Assembly (NCBI RefSeq): GCF_018882055.1 | Contig: NZ_JACVPF010000001.1 | Span: 930,001 to 994,000 of the forward strand | DNA length: 64,000 nt | Source of the DNA: Polynucleobacter sp. es-MAR-4 | Lineage (GTDB): Bacteria; Pseudomonadota; Gammaproteobacteria; Burkholderiales; Burkholderiaceae | Reading direction: 5' to 3' | Part shown: one piece after another, positions 39,173-48,766 of the stretch | Layout of the letters: the number at the start of each line of letters is the position of its first letter | How positions within the stretch are numbered: position 1 is the first letter of the stretch | Position numbers and translations under genes: made by a program | The notes under the pieces: generated by a model | Seen by the model: the letters and a program-made list of their open reading frames with translations, nothing else | Told to the model about the DNA's origin: nothing | Databases searched by the model: none

Positions 39173-40622
39173 GTTTCAGAGTGTTGAGTTTTTCAAGAAA
39201 AAGAAAAATGAATATTCGCTGTTGCCATTTAGGTTCGAAAGACTGGATGATCAGAGGCGAGTTTTAACTAACTTAGCTGGTGAATATCTTGTTATTAATG
39301 AAGGTGAGTTAAAGGCTTTCGTTAATCATGCACTAGAAGAGCAATCAGATGCTTATATAAATCTGAGAGCGAAACATTTTTTGATTGACGAAAAGAGCGA
39401 GATGGCTAAAGAGCTCTTAGAAATCAAACTACGAACAAAATACTCAAATTTATCTGAATTCACTGCATTGCATATGTTCGTTGTTACGCTGAGGTGTGAA
39501 CATAGTTGCCCATATTGTCAGGTCTCAAGGCAATCAGATGACAAGCTGAAATTTGATATGACAGAAGAAATAGCTGATAAGGCTATTGATTTCGCACTTC
39601 GTTCGCCAGCTAGGGCTATAAAGATTGAGTTTCAAGGTGGTGAGCCGCTATTGAATTTCCCAATCATTCAATATGTTGTTGAGGAAGCCAATCGAAGGAA
39701 AAATGATAAGAACGTTAGTTATGTGATAGCTACGAATCTCGCCTTGATTGATAAAAACATATTGAAGTATTGCAAAGAGAAGTCTATTCAAATCTCTACT
39801 TCTTTGGATGGCCCAGAAGATCTGCATAATAATAATCGCCCTAGGCCTGGAAAGAATAGCTACGAGAAGGCTATTTCAGGCATCAAAATGGTCAGAGAAT
39901 ATTTAGGCGTTGATGCAGTTTCAGCTTTAATGACAACAACAAGATCTAGCTTGAATCGAGTTAAAGAAATTATTGATGAATATCTTGATCAAGACATGGA
40001 AGGGATCTTCCTTAGGCCTCTGTCGCCCTATGGTTTTGCATTAAAAACCAAATCATTTAAAGCGTATGGTGTTGAGGAATGGAATAAGTTCTATGAACAA
40101 GGGCTTGAATATATTATTGAACTCAATAAAAAAGGTGTGGAGTTCAAGGAATACTATACTGCCACCATTCTTGCCAAAATGTTTACCAGTCAAGATCCTG
40201 GTTATGTGGATTTAATGAGTCCTGCTGGCATTGGAATAAGCGCCATAATTTATAACTACGACGGAGTAGTTTATCCATCCGATGAAAGCAGAATGCTTGC
40301 TGAGATGGGCGATCACTCATTTAGGTTGGGGAATGTCTTAACCAATAGTTATGAAGAAATTTTTCTAAATGAGGCTTTGCTAGGACCAATCGAAGAGTCA
40401 TTTGCATATAGCGTACCCATGTGTAATGAGTGTGCGTTTGAGGATTATTGCGGTGCTGACCCAGTATTTCACCATGGCGTTCACAAGGATTTTGTCGCTA
40501 GAAAGCCTGAATCTCAGTTCTGCAATCGAAATATGACCATATTTATGTATCTGATTAACCGCATGGAATCAGATCAGTTTGTGAAAGAGCTTTTTATGAA
40601 ATGGGGGCAACCTCATGCTTAA
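39165..40622 (+). CDS. hxsB: His-Xaa-Ser system radical SAM maturase HxsB
   Basis: A 485-residue radical SAM enzyme; the ATG at 39165 was chosen because it overlaps the hxsD end by only eight bases. The SAM-binding 4Fe-4S site is C111-x3-C115-x2-C118 (RCEHSCPYCQ). QGGEPLLNFP and TSLDGP are classical radical SAM motifs. A C-terminal SPASM-like region has C420, C423, C429 and C453 (CNECAFEDYCGADP), probably an auxiliary cluster as in peptide-modifying family members. It should act on the H-x-S tail together with HxsC. Confidence 0.9.
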   Translation: MSKFQSVEFFKKKKNEYSLLPFRFERLDDQRRVLTNLAGEYLVINEGELKAFVNHALEEQSDAYINLRAKHFLIDEKSEMAKELLEIKLRTKYSNLSEFTALHMFVVTLRCEHSCPYCQVSRQSDDKLKFDMTEEIADKAIDFALRSPARAIKIEFQGGEPLLNFPIIQYVVEEANRRKNDKNVSYVIATNLALIDKNILKYCKEKSIQISTSLDGPEDLHNNNRPRPGKNSYEKAISGIKMVREYLGVDAVSALMTTTRSSLNRVKEIIDEYLDQDMEGIFLRPLSPYGFALKTKSFKAYGVEEWNKFYEQGLEYIIELNKKGVEFKEYYTATILAKMFTSQDPGYVDLMSPAGIGISAIIYNYDGVVYPSDESRMLAEMGDHSFRLGNVLTNSYEEIFLNEALLGPIEESFAYSVPMCNECAFEDYCGADPVFHHGVHKDFVARKPESQFCNRNMTIFMYLINRMESDQFVKELFMKWGQPHA

Positions 40623-41772
40623 GCTTCATGGAAATGCATTAAGTGCAAAGATAAAACTGGGTAACCATTCCCTTCTGACGGTTACTCGGACAAATTGCTC
40701 TGATGAAGCTAAAGGCTCATATGCCTATTTGATGGATGGACAAACCCCCGATTCTGGTTATGGCTGTTATTTGGATTTCGGCGGGCGATTGAATAATTTT
40801 TCGTCAATTGATGGATATTTAAATTTACCGCTTGAGATGGGCTATCTAGAAGAGGGTGACATTATTAGCGTGGAGTCATCTGGTCACACCAACGTAGTGT
40901 TTCGACGCAATTCCCCTCATAACACCATCTTACTGACCGAGCGATGCAATCATTATTGCCTTATGTGTTCGCAGCCACCAAAGGATGTTGATGATTCATG
41001 GCTGATGAATGAGGCGATGAAGCTATTAGATTTAATACCAAAGGAAACAGGAAATATTGGTTTTTCTGGTGGTGAGCCTACTTTGTATGGTGATGACTTC
41101 ATAAGCTTGATTAAAAAGGCCAAATCAAGCCTTCCAAATACCGCAATTGATGTATTGACTAACGGCAGAAGATTTAGCGATCCAAAATTTGCCAAAGCAT
41201 ATGCAGATATCAATCACCCAGACTGCTTATTGGGTATTCCGATTTATTCGGATGATCCAGTGAGGCACAACTATGTTGTGCAGGCTGATGGGGCATTTGA
41301 TGAAACCATTAAAGGCATATTGAACTTAAAAAAATATGGGCAAAAGGTTGAAATTCGGATAGTTATTCATAAGCAGACTATAGGACGCTTAGTTGAGACC
41401 TGCGAATTTATTGCTCGTAACTTATTGTTCGTTGATCATGTTGCACTAATGGGTCTTGAAATGATGGGGTTTACTAGGGCAAATCTGGATAGCTTGTGGA
41501 TTGACCCATTGGAATATAAAGATATATTAAGTAGAGCAGTGAAAGTTCTTAATGCTTACGGCATTAGAGCTTCGGTATATAACCATCAGTTATGTTTGGT
41601 TAATCCGGATGTTTTGCCAAATTATGTGAAGTCTATAAGTGACTGGAAAAATGAGTTTGTTGATGAGTGTGAGCCCTGCTTGAGAAAGTCTGAGTGTGGC
41701 GGGTTCTTTTCCTCATCAAAAATTCATAGATACAGCGACAACATTAGCCCTTTTACTAGTCATGCAAAGTAA
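40615..41772 (+). CDS. hxsC: His-Xaa-Ser system radical SAM maturase HxsC
   Basis: A 385-residue radical SAM enzyme with C111-x3-C115-x2-C118 (ERCNHYCLMCSQPP) and GFSGGEPTLYGDD. The N-terminal about 100 residues lack SAM motifs and may bind substrate. The C-terminus has C352, C355 and C361 (CEPCLRKSECGGFF), an incomplete auxiliary cluster site. The start overlaps hxsB by eight bases and the next gene starts inside its end, so the operon is tightly coupled. Assignment as HxsC rests on context and these motifs. Confidence 0.9.
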   Translation: MLKLHGNALSAKIKLGNHSLLTVTRTNCSDEAKGSYAYLMDGQTPDSGYGCYLDFGGRLNNFSSIDGYLNLPLEMGYLEEGDIISVESSGHTNVVFRRNSPHNTILLTERCNHYCLMCSQPPKDVDDSWLMNEAMKLLDLIPKETGNIGFSGGEPTLYGDDFISLIKKAKSSLPNTAIDVLTNGRRFSDPKFAKAYADINHPDCLLGIPIYSDDPVRHNYVVQADGAFDETIKGILNLKKYGQKVEIRIVIHKQTIGRLVETCEFIARNLLFVDHVALMGLEMMGFTRANLDSLWIDPLEYKDILSRAVKVLNAYGIRASVYNHQLCLVNPDVLPNYVKSISDWKNEFVDECEPCLRKSECGGFFSSSKIHRYSDNISPFTSHAK

Positions 41773-42163
41773 AGTTAGAAAATTAGTAACCTTTTTAACA
41801 ACGGCATTCATTGGGGTATCGGCTTACTCTTTGTATCAGATATTTCTTTTTGATAACCCAAGATATGCAGTTTCGGATGAGTCTGATCCTGAAAGAAATG
41901 AGCAGAGTACCCCAAGATCATTTGTCCTGCCCGCAACTCCCGCTATAGCCATTGAGCAAGAGCAAAGAGCTAAAGAGCTACGTGCTGGGCTGAGTAGTGA
42001 GAAATGTATCAGTAAGTTGCGAGATATGGGCTATCAAATTGATGACATGGACGCCTCATTTAATGCAACATATATCAGGGCAGTAATTGAGTATCAAAAA
42101 GCTAATAACTTGAAAGTTACTGGCGTTCCTGATGTCGAGACTAGGAAAAGGATGGGTTGTTAA
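41762..42163 (+). CDS. Membrane-anchored peptidoglycan-binding-like protein of the Hxs operon
   Basis: ATG at 41762 lies within the last 11 bases of hxsC and gives 133 residues. Residues 1-25 form an N-terminal anchor (VRKLVTFLTTAFIGVSAYSL). After a variable linker the C-terminal about 60 residues (CISKLRDMGYQIDDMDASFN, AVIEYQKANNLKVTGVPDVE) follow the peptidoglycan-binding domain 1 pattern, ending in Cys. A second Cys begins that domain, so a disulfide is possible. This is the domain I recall as fused to the H-x-S region in reference HxsA proteins, here on its own gene. Confidence 0.7.
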   Translation: MQSKVRKLVTFLTTAFIGVSAYSLYQIFLFDNPRYAVSDESDPERNEQSTPRSFVLPATPAIAIEQEQRAKELRAGLSSEKCISKLRDMGYQIDDMDASFNATYIRAVIEYQKANNLKVTGVPDVETRKRMGC

Positions 42164-42552
42164 TGAAATTTGACAAATATTTAATCGCGTTAAACGTTCT
42201 AGCATCAATTGCCTGTATTTCATTGGCACTCAAATATATTGCGGTACCTTATGCAGCCTCCGGTATCTACAAGGAAAGATATAAAGAACTGGTATTTGCT
42301 TGTGACAATGTCATGAGAGACCATTTAATAGCAAAAAATAAGGTAGTCAACGAAAAATCAGAGCAATCTATAAAGCAGCTCAAGGCTGCTGAACTTGGCC
42401 TATTAACTTGTGATGATTACGATAGGCTGCGAAAGAAAATGATTGATTTAGGAGTTTCCGAAGGTAGATTGTCAATGTACGGATTAGAGGCGATTGAAGA
42501 AAAGTCGGAGGATGTAAGAACTTTTGTGAGAACACATGAATTTAAATACTAA
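42163..42552 (+). CDS. Unknown anchored protein of the Hxs operon, 129 aa
   Basis: Start ATG overlaps the preceding stop by one base. It has an N-terminal membrane anchor (YLIALNVLASIACISLALKY) and then a charged helical domain, presumably periplasmic, with two cysteines (FACDNV and LLTCDDY). The MauG-like gene begins 17 bases before its end. Not recognised; its place in the operon suggests it acts on or with the modified peptide. Confidence 0.6.
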   Translation: MKFDKYLIALNVLASIACISLALKYIAVPYAASGIYKERYKELVFACDNVMRDHLIAKNKVVNEKSEQSIKQLKAAELGLLTCDDYDRLRKKMIDLGVSEGRLSMYGLEAIEEKSEDVRTFVRTHEFKY

Positions 42553-43786
42553 AACCTTACTTTTAAGTTTTTTCATAATTCATTGCAGTAATCTTGCTGT
42601 TGCTGTAACTGCTGAAGAAAAAATAGTCAAAGAACAAATTAAAGCTGCAGGTTTTGTTCCGGCCGCGGATTTATATCGGAACCCCGATGAATCACTGTTC
42701 GATCTCGGTAAGGTGTTCTTTGAAAGTAATAAAGGACTAAGTCTAAACGGCAATATTTCGTGCAGAACTTGTCATCAAGATAAATTTGGCTCAGCAGATG
42801 GAATTCCTAATGCTGCAGCAATTGGTGGTGGCGACGGAGCTACAAAAGTGGGTCCAGAGAGGTTGATGAATGGCGCAAAACAACTACCAAGGAATACTCT
42901 GGCTTTCTGGGGTAGGGGTGCAAAGGGGTTTGATGTTTTCTTTTGGGATGGTCGGGTAGATTTTTCCTCGTCAAAGAAGCTTACTCAGTTTGGCTCTAAA
43001 ATACCTTCAAATGATGCGCTTATTACTGCCGTTCACTTACCGGTTGTCGAAGTGCGAGAAATGCTAGACGAGGATGACTTTGTTAGAAAGCATAAGGTTG
43101 AGTCTGTAGAAAAATCCAAGGCGGTATATCAAGCAATTGCTAATAATTTAAGGTCCGTTGAATCCAAGGCAAGTCAGGACCTAGCAAATAGATTAAATAA
43201 AAAACCTCAAAATTTAGAGTATGTCGACTATGCAAGGGCAATAGCTTCCTTCATTAGAAGTGAATTTAGACTAAAGGAAACTAAGCTAGAGAGGGTTATG
43301 CGTGGTTCTGAGGGCTTTTCAGAGGCTGAATTAAAAGGGGCTCGTATTTTTTATGGGAAAGGCGCTTGTGTTACCTGTCATTCTGGCCCACATTTTTCAG
43401 ACTTTAGTTTTTATACCGTGCCATTTCCGCAATTGGGGTTTGGTAAAAATGGTTTTGGTGTTGATTACGGAAGATATAACACCACCTTTAACACTAAGGA
43501 CCTTTACAAGTTCAGAACAGCGCCTTTGTATAACGTTGAAAAGACTGCGCCATATGGACACTCAGGCTCTGTTAATACTTTAAATGAGGCAATAGTTGCC
43601 CACTACGACCCTTTGTCTCTAGTATCCGTGGATAAGCTCAATAGATTTGATCGTTATGAGCTTGCAAAGAGACTCGGTTATGCAGACAGCACTAGTCGAG
43701 TTGGGTACTTAACACCAGAAGAGGTTTCTCAGGTGGCAAGCTTTTTGAAAACCTTAAGCTTTGATAAAGACAATCTGAAAAATTAA
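42536..43786 (+). CDS. Hxs-associated MauG-like di-heme cytochrome c
   Basis: A 416-residue exported protein with a signal peptide (residues 1 to about 24, LLLSFFIIHCSNLAVAVTA). It has two c-type haem sites, C76-R-T-C-H80 and C278-V-T-C-H282, the spacing of the bacterial di-haem cytochrome c peroxidase/MauG family. Other family segments are LPRNTLAFWGRG, FFWDGR and TAPLYNVEKTAPYGHSGSV. MauG oxidises a partner protein's residues rather than detoxifying peroxide. I recall a MauG-like family named as Hxs-associated, which this fits. It probably oxidises the radical-SAM-modified product in the periplasm (inference). Confidence 0.85.
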   Translation: MNLNTKTLLLSFFIIHCSNLAVAVTAEEKIVKEQIKAAGFVPAADLYRNPDESLFDLGKVFFESNKGLSLNGNISCRTCHQDKFGSADGIPNAAAIGGGDGATKVGPERLMNGAKQLPRNTLAFWGRGAKGFDVFFWDGRVDFSSSKKLTQFGSKIPSNDALITAVHLPVVEVREMLDEDDFVRKHKVESVEKSKAVYQAIANNLRSVESKASQDLANRLNKKPQNLEYVDYARAIASFIRSEFRLKETKLERVMRGSEGFSEAELKGARIFYGKGACVTCHSGPHFSDFSFYTVPFPQLGFGKNGFGVDYGRYNTTFNTKDLYKFRTAPLYNVEKTAPYGHSGSVNTLNEAIVAHYDPLSLVSVDKLNRFDRYELAKRLGYADSTSRVGYLTPEEVSQVASFLKTLSFDKDNLKN

Positions 43787-44095
43787 GAAAATGCTGCAAC
43801 GTGTGTATGCGTCTTATTTTTACCAGTGCTCTATATGAGATGCCTAAACCTACCCCCCTAGCATGCGTTAAATGGTCCATCCCACCCTCCATCTAGCCCA
43901 CCTGCCCAAGGCATATATAAAGAACTCGCATTAATTAACTAAATTTCTATACAGGTCTGATATGGATTATGCTTGTCCAAATTCTGTCCAAGTCACAGCA
44001 TTAAATACGTTAATATTTAGTCCCAAGGAATTGAAAGATAATTTTTTTATTGCTGTAAGTTGTTGATTCTTATTACACTCGTAAAATATTGATAT
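43787..44095. other. Right end of the element, no gene
   Basis: 309 bases between the MauG-like gene and the right attachment repeat. It contains the paired TGTCCAA motif at 43974-43991, an AT-rich patch with TTAATTAA at about 43931, and TTTTTTT at about 44043. No hairpin terminator for the Hxs operon was found. This looks like an integrase-binding arm rather than coding DNA. Confidence 0.5.
43974..43991. repeat. Paired TGTCCAA motif, right end
   Basis: TGTCCAA at 43974-43980 and 43985-43991, with ATTC between, 11 bases apart. It mirrors in the same orientation the pair at 30549-30566 (TTCC between). Probable arm-type sites for the element integrase. Confidence 0.5.
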
Positions 44096-44149
44096 GTCTT
44101 CGGTGATGCGAAAAAAGTTGTTGAAGATATGGTGAAGTCTGTAAGTTAA
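44096..44149. repeat. Right attachment repeat (54 bp, perfect copy of pntB 3' end)
   Basis: Identical to 30366-30419 including the stop codon, but with no reading frame in front of it. The sequence to its right is therefore the chromosome that originally followed pntB. Confidence 0.93.
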
Positions 44150-44153
44150 CTGG

Positions 44154-44181
44154 TGCCAGCCTTACTCAGTAGGGCTTGGCA
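44154..44181. terminator. Probable original pntB terminator, now separated from pntB
   Basis: TGCCAGCCTTAC and GTAGGGCTTGGCA pair with one bulge and a G-T pair around a three-base loop. It begins five bases after the right repeat, so before integration it would have followed the pntB stop directly. There is no strong T run. It also lies downstream of the leftward TPR gene. Confidence 0.4.
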
Positions 44182-44218
44182 GCAGAAAAACTTAATGAAA
44201 TCTTGCTGTATGCCAGAC

Positions 44219-46516
44219 TTATGCCCCAATAGAGATATGGTCTGGCGGCAAATCTAACTGATATCGCTCATACATTCTCAAATACACTGCTTCAAGATTT
44301 TTAGTAAAGAGGGGGGTATCAAATAAAGGGGCCGTCAACAGATTGCTGGCCAATTTAAGTTTGATATCCGCCAATTTCTCAGGCTTTGTAGCCAGCTCTA
44401 TTGCCAAAGCTGCATATTCTTCCTCATTTGTAGTGATGAGCTCAGGCAAACCAATTGCATTTAACAAGCTGGCAGCAACCCGACTAGGGAAAGACTGGCC
44501 CATTAGGGTGAGGAGTGGTACTCCTGCCTTCAGAGAATCAACCGCTGTAGTATGAGCACCATAGGGGTATGTATCCAAAAATAGATCTGCCAATCTATAT
44601 CTTGCTAAATAGTCAGCCATTGAATCCACTCTTTGGGCAAAAATAATTCTGGATGACGCAATGTGACATTTTTCGAATTCGGCTTTGATATTTTCTTGAA
44701 AATCTTTGTTATTTTTCGAGATCCATAAAACACTATTTTCTACTGTCAGCAAAATTCTTGACCAAACATCTAGGACGTGTGGATTAAATTTGAAGTCATT
44801 ATTAAAGCAACAGAAAATAAATGCATCTTCTGGCAAACCACACTCCTCTCTTGTAAATACCCTAGAAGAAGGCAGTCTCATGGAATCATCAACCATGTAT
44901 GTATCAGGAAGATGTACTATTTTTTCAGCATAAAAATCCCGATGAGATTCAGGAATAATTGCTCTATCAGCCACGATATAGTCTATAAAGTCAGCCCCAA
45001 TTGTTCCCGGATAACCCAGCCAGTTAACTTGAATAGGCGCGGCCCTATAGGAGAAAATTCCCACTCTTGAGTTCTGCGTGAAGCCAGCTAAATCAATTGC
45101 AATATCAATACCCAGATCACGAGCTAGCCCAGCAATTTCTTGATCCGACAGATTATCAACCTCAATGAATTTATCAAATCCTTGCTTGAGACGTAAATTC
45201 ATCTCATCACCAACAGGAGCTTTTTGTAATGCAAAAGCGACTACCTCAAACCGAGATCGATCATGTATTTCAAAAAGTTCGGCAGTTAAAAAAGAAACGG
45301 GGTGATTACGAAAATCTGGCGAAAAATATGCAATCCGAATTTTCTCGTTTTTTCCATGCTTAGGAATCGGCTCAAGATCCAAGTTTGATAAAAATTGATT
45401 TTTGGCAAAAATATTAGCGGCTTGCCTATTCAATACAGGATCATCATTCAAAGATAGCAAATCAAAAGGTCTAATCGCTTTCTTATTTGCCAATATTTTT
45501 ATAAAAATATTTTCTAATATGCCTGCAAATCCTGACCAGCTGGCTATTTTCATTCTCAGATGAATCAAGTATCCATCCACCCAGTCTAGGTCGGGCACCA
45601 AGCTGAGGGCCTTTTGACAGCAAGTAATAGCTTCATCATAACGAGCAAGTGCATTTAAGGTCAGACCCTTATTCAGCCAACTCTCAGCCCTGTCAGAATT
45701 CAGGGCTAGGGCTTTATCATGCTGTGTTATTGCCTCATCAAACTGCTTTAGGTCATGCAAAGCATAGCCTTTACATGAATAGGCCTCTGCAAAGGCAGAA
45801 TCAAGACTAAGGGCATGATCATAATAAGCAATTGCCTCTTCAAAACGCTTCATTTTCTGAAGAGTATTGCCTTTGCTGGCATATGCTTTTACATATTCAG
45901 GCTTTAGGCCAAGGGCCTGATCATAATGGGCAATTGCCTCTTCAAAACGCTTTACCTCTTGAAGAGCATTGCCTTTATTAGACCAAGCCTCAGCATAGTT
46001 AGGCCTTAACTGTAGTGCCTGGTCATAATGAGTAAGAGCCTCTTCAAAACGCTTTACCTCTTGAAGAGCATTTCCCTTATTGGACCAAGCCTCGGCTGAG
46101 TTAGGCGTTAAAGTTATCGCCTGATCGTAATGAGTAATTGCCTCTTCAAAACGCTTGAGCTCCTGTAGAACATTACCTTTGTTAGACCAAGCCTCGGCAT
46201 ATTTTGGCTCTATCTTTATAGATTTATCATAAGCATCAAGAGCTTTTTCAAACTCCTTCAGCTCAAGATAAATATTACCTAGATTGCTCAAGGTTATTGG
46301 ATTCTTGGGCAGAGCCTTTAGAGAATCATTTGTATATTTCAAAGCCTCTGGATAGAGCCCTTTCTTCGCAGAAACAATTCCCAAGAGCCCCAAAACATGA
46401 GGATTTTTAGCTTCTAACTTGAGGGCTTGCTTTAAATATAATTCCGCTGATACTAAATTAGAATTCTCAAGGGATTCAATTGATTTGTGTAAAAGAAAAC
46501 CTATTTGTGGATTCAT
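44219..46516 (-). CDS. TPR repeat protein with GT41 (OGT/SPINDLY-like) glycosyltransferase domain
   Basis: A 765-residue cytosolic protein. Residues about 5-330 are about nine 34-residue TPR units, several nearly identical (AEAWSNKGNALQEVKRFEEA). Residues about 380-750 are a GT41-type glycosyltransferase with KIRIAYFSPDFRNHPVSFLT, APIQVNWLGYPGTIGADFIDY, FNNDFKFNPHVLDVWSRIL, DLFLDTYPYGAHTTAVDSL and GVPLLTLMGQSFPSRVAASL. Such enzymes transfer a sugar, usually GlcNAc, to proteins; the target here is unknown. It lies between the element and groEL, on the groEL strand. Confidence 0.9.
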   Translation of the reverse strand: MNPQIGFLLHKSIESLENSNLVSAELYLKQALKLEAKNPHVLGLLGIVSAKKGLYPEALKYTNDSLKALPKNPITLSNLGNIYLELKEFEKALDAYDKSIKIEPKYAEAWSNKGNVLQELKRFEEAITHYDQAITLTPNSAEAWSNKGNALQEVKRFEEALTHYDQALQLRPNYAEAWSNKGNALQEVKRFEEAIAHYDQALGLKPEYVKAYASKGNTLQKMKRFEEAIAYYDHALSLDSAFAEAYSCKGYALHDLKQFDEAITQHDKALALNSDRAESWLNKGLTLNALARYDEAITCCQKALSLVPDLDWVDGYLIHLRMKIASWSGFAGILENIFIKILANKKAIRPFDLLSLNDDPVLNRQAANIFAKNQFLSNLDLEPIPKHGKNEKIRIAYFSPDFRNHPVSFLTAELFEIHDRSRFEVVAFALQKAPVGDEMNLRLKQGFDKFIEVDNLSDQEIAGLARDLGIDIAIDLAGFTQNSRVGIFSYRAAPIQVNWLGYPGTIGADFIDYIVADRAIIPESHRDFYAEKIVHLPDTYMVDDSMRLPSSRVFTREECGLPEDAFIFCCFNNDFKFNPHVLDVWSRILLTVENSVLWISKNNKDFQENIKAEFEKCHIASSRIIFAQRVDSMADYLARYRLADLFLDTYPYGAHTTAVDSLKAGVPLLTLMGQSFPSRVAASLLNAIGLPELITTNEEEYAALAIELATKPEKLADIKLKLASNLLTAPLFDTPLFTKNLEAVYLRMYERYQLDLPPDHISIGA
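45829..46258. repeat. Near-identical 102-bp tandem repeats encoding TPRs
   Basis: The sequence GCCTCTTCAAAACGCTT recurs starting at 45834, 45936, 46038 and 46140, exactly 102 bases apart, each unit encoding one 34-residue TPR. The closeness at DNA level suggests recent duplication or gene conversion within the gene. Confidence 0.85.
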
Positions 46517-46588
46517 ATTTGAATATTACAGCGAGATAATTAAACTAAAAAGTTGGCCATACAAAATAATATATGCGTCAACTGTACC

Positions 46589-46623
46589 AAAAAAAACGCC
46601 CAGTCTTTTGAACCAGGCGTTTT
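46589..46623 (-). terminator. Intrinsic terminator of groES-groEL
   Basis: On the minus strand AAAACGCC (46616-46623 complement) pairs with GGCGTTTT (46593-46600 complement) and is followed by a run of T ending at 46589. It lies about 40 bases after the groEL stop, with a 15-base loop region. Confidence 0.8.
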
Positions 46624-46660
46624 AGTTTCTACAGCTTAGTAGCCGATGGAATTACGGCTA

Positions 46661-48328
<1,668 letters not shown>

Positions 48329-48339
48329 TTAGGTACCGA

Positions 48340-48630
48340 TTACTTCTGTACAACAGCCATGATGTCTTCTTCGCGCATTACGAGAAGCTCGTCGCTGCCG
48401 ACCTTAACTGTTTGACCTGCATATTTGCCGAATAACACGCGATCGCCAACTTTGACGTCTGGTGCATTCAACTTGCCACTGTCATCACGTTTGCCTGGGC
48501 CAACTGCCAATACTTCGCCTTGGTCTGGCTTTTCAGCAGCAGCATCCGGAATGATGATTCCAGAGGCAGTTTTTGATTCTTGATCTAAACGTTTAATGAT
48601 TACGCGATCATGTAAAGGACGCAGATTCAT
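48340..48630 (-). CDS. groES: Co-chaperonin GroES
   Basis: A 96-residue Hsp10. It starts [20 protein letters not shown] and contains the mobile loop [18 protein letters not shown] and [16 protein letters not shown]. It caps GroEL. It is the first gene of the operon, with a leader of about 130 bases after the CIRCE element and AGGAG before the ATG. Confidence 0.98.
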   Translation of the reverse strand: MNLRPLHDRVIIKRLDQESKTASGIIIPDAAAEKPDQGEVLAVGPGKRDDSGKLNAPDVKVGDRVLFGKYAGQTVKVGSDELLVMREEDIMAVVQK

Positions 48631-48739
48631 TCCTTCTCCTATGTTAGTAAGTGTTAACTAATTAAAAAACCAATATAAATCAATATGTTGCAATCTCTTA
48701 ACACGAAGGCAACAAGCTTTTCAGCTGAATAAGCCTGTT

Positions 48740-48766
48740 TTAGCACTCGCGTGTAGGGAGTGCTGA
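48740..48766. promoter_or_regulatory. CIRCE operator (HrcA binding site) of groESL
   Basis: TTAGCACTC at 48740-48748, nine bases, then GAGTGCTGA at 48758-48766: one mismatch from the canonical CIRCE inverted repeat. It overlaps the downstream edge of the -10 box, the usual place for repression by HrcA. hrcA itself is not in the window. Confidence 0.95.

Larger units (their letters stand above)
30366..44149. mobile_element. Integrated element (about 13.7 kb) in pntB with integrase, replication gene and Hxs cargo
   Basis: Bounded by a perfect 54-bp direct repeat of the pntB 3' end. The left end has a tyrosine integrase reading inward and a primase-helicase gene. Between these and the right end lie small unknown genes, many exported, then the His-Xaa-Ser peptide-modification operon. 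No capsid, terminase, relaxase or type IV secretion gene is seen, so it looks like a plasmid-like or satellite-like integrative element dependent on others for transfer. Paired TGTCCAA motifs near both ends may be integrase arm sites. The right half is visibly richer in A+T than the surrounding chromosome. Confidence 0.9.

Noticed and set aside
44096-44149. Truncated pntB pseudogene
   Set aside because: The copy is exact, only 54 bases, and matches the left junction, so it is an attachment repeat rather than gene decay.
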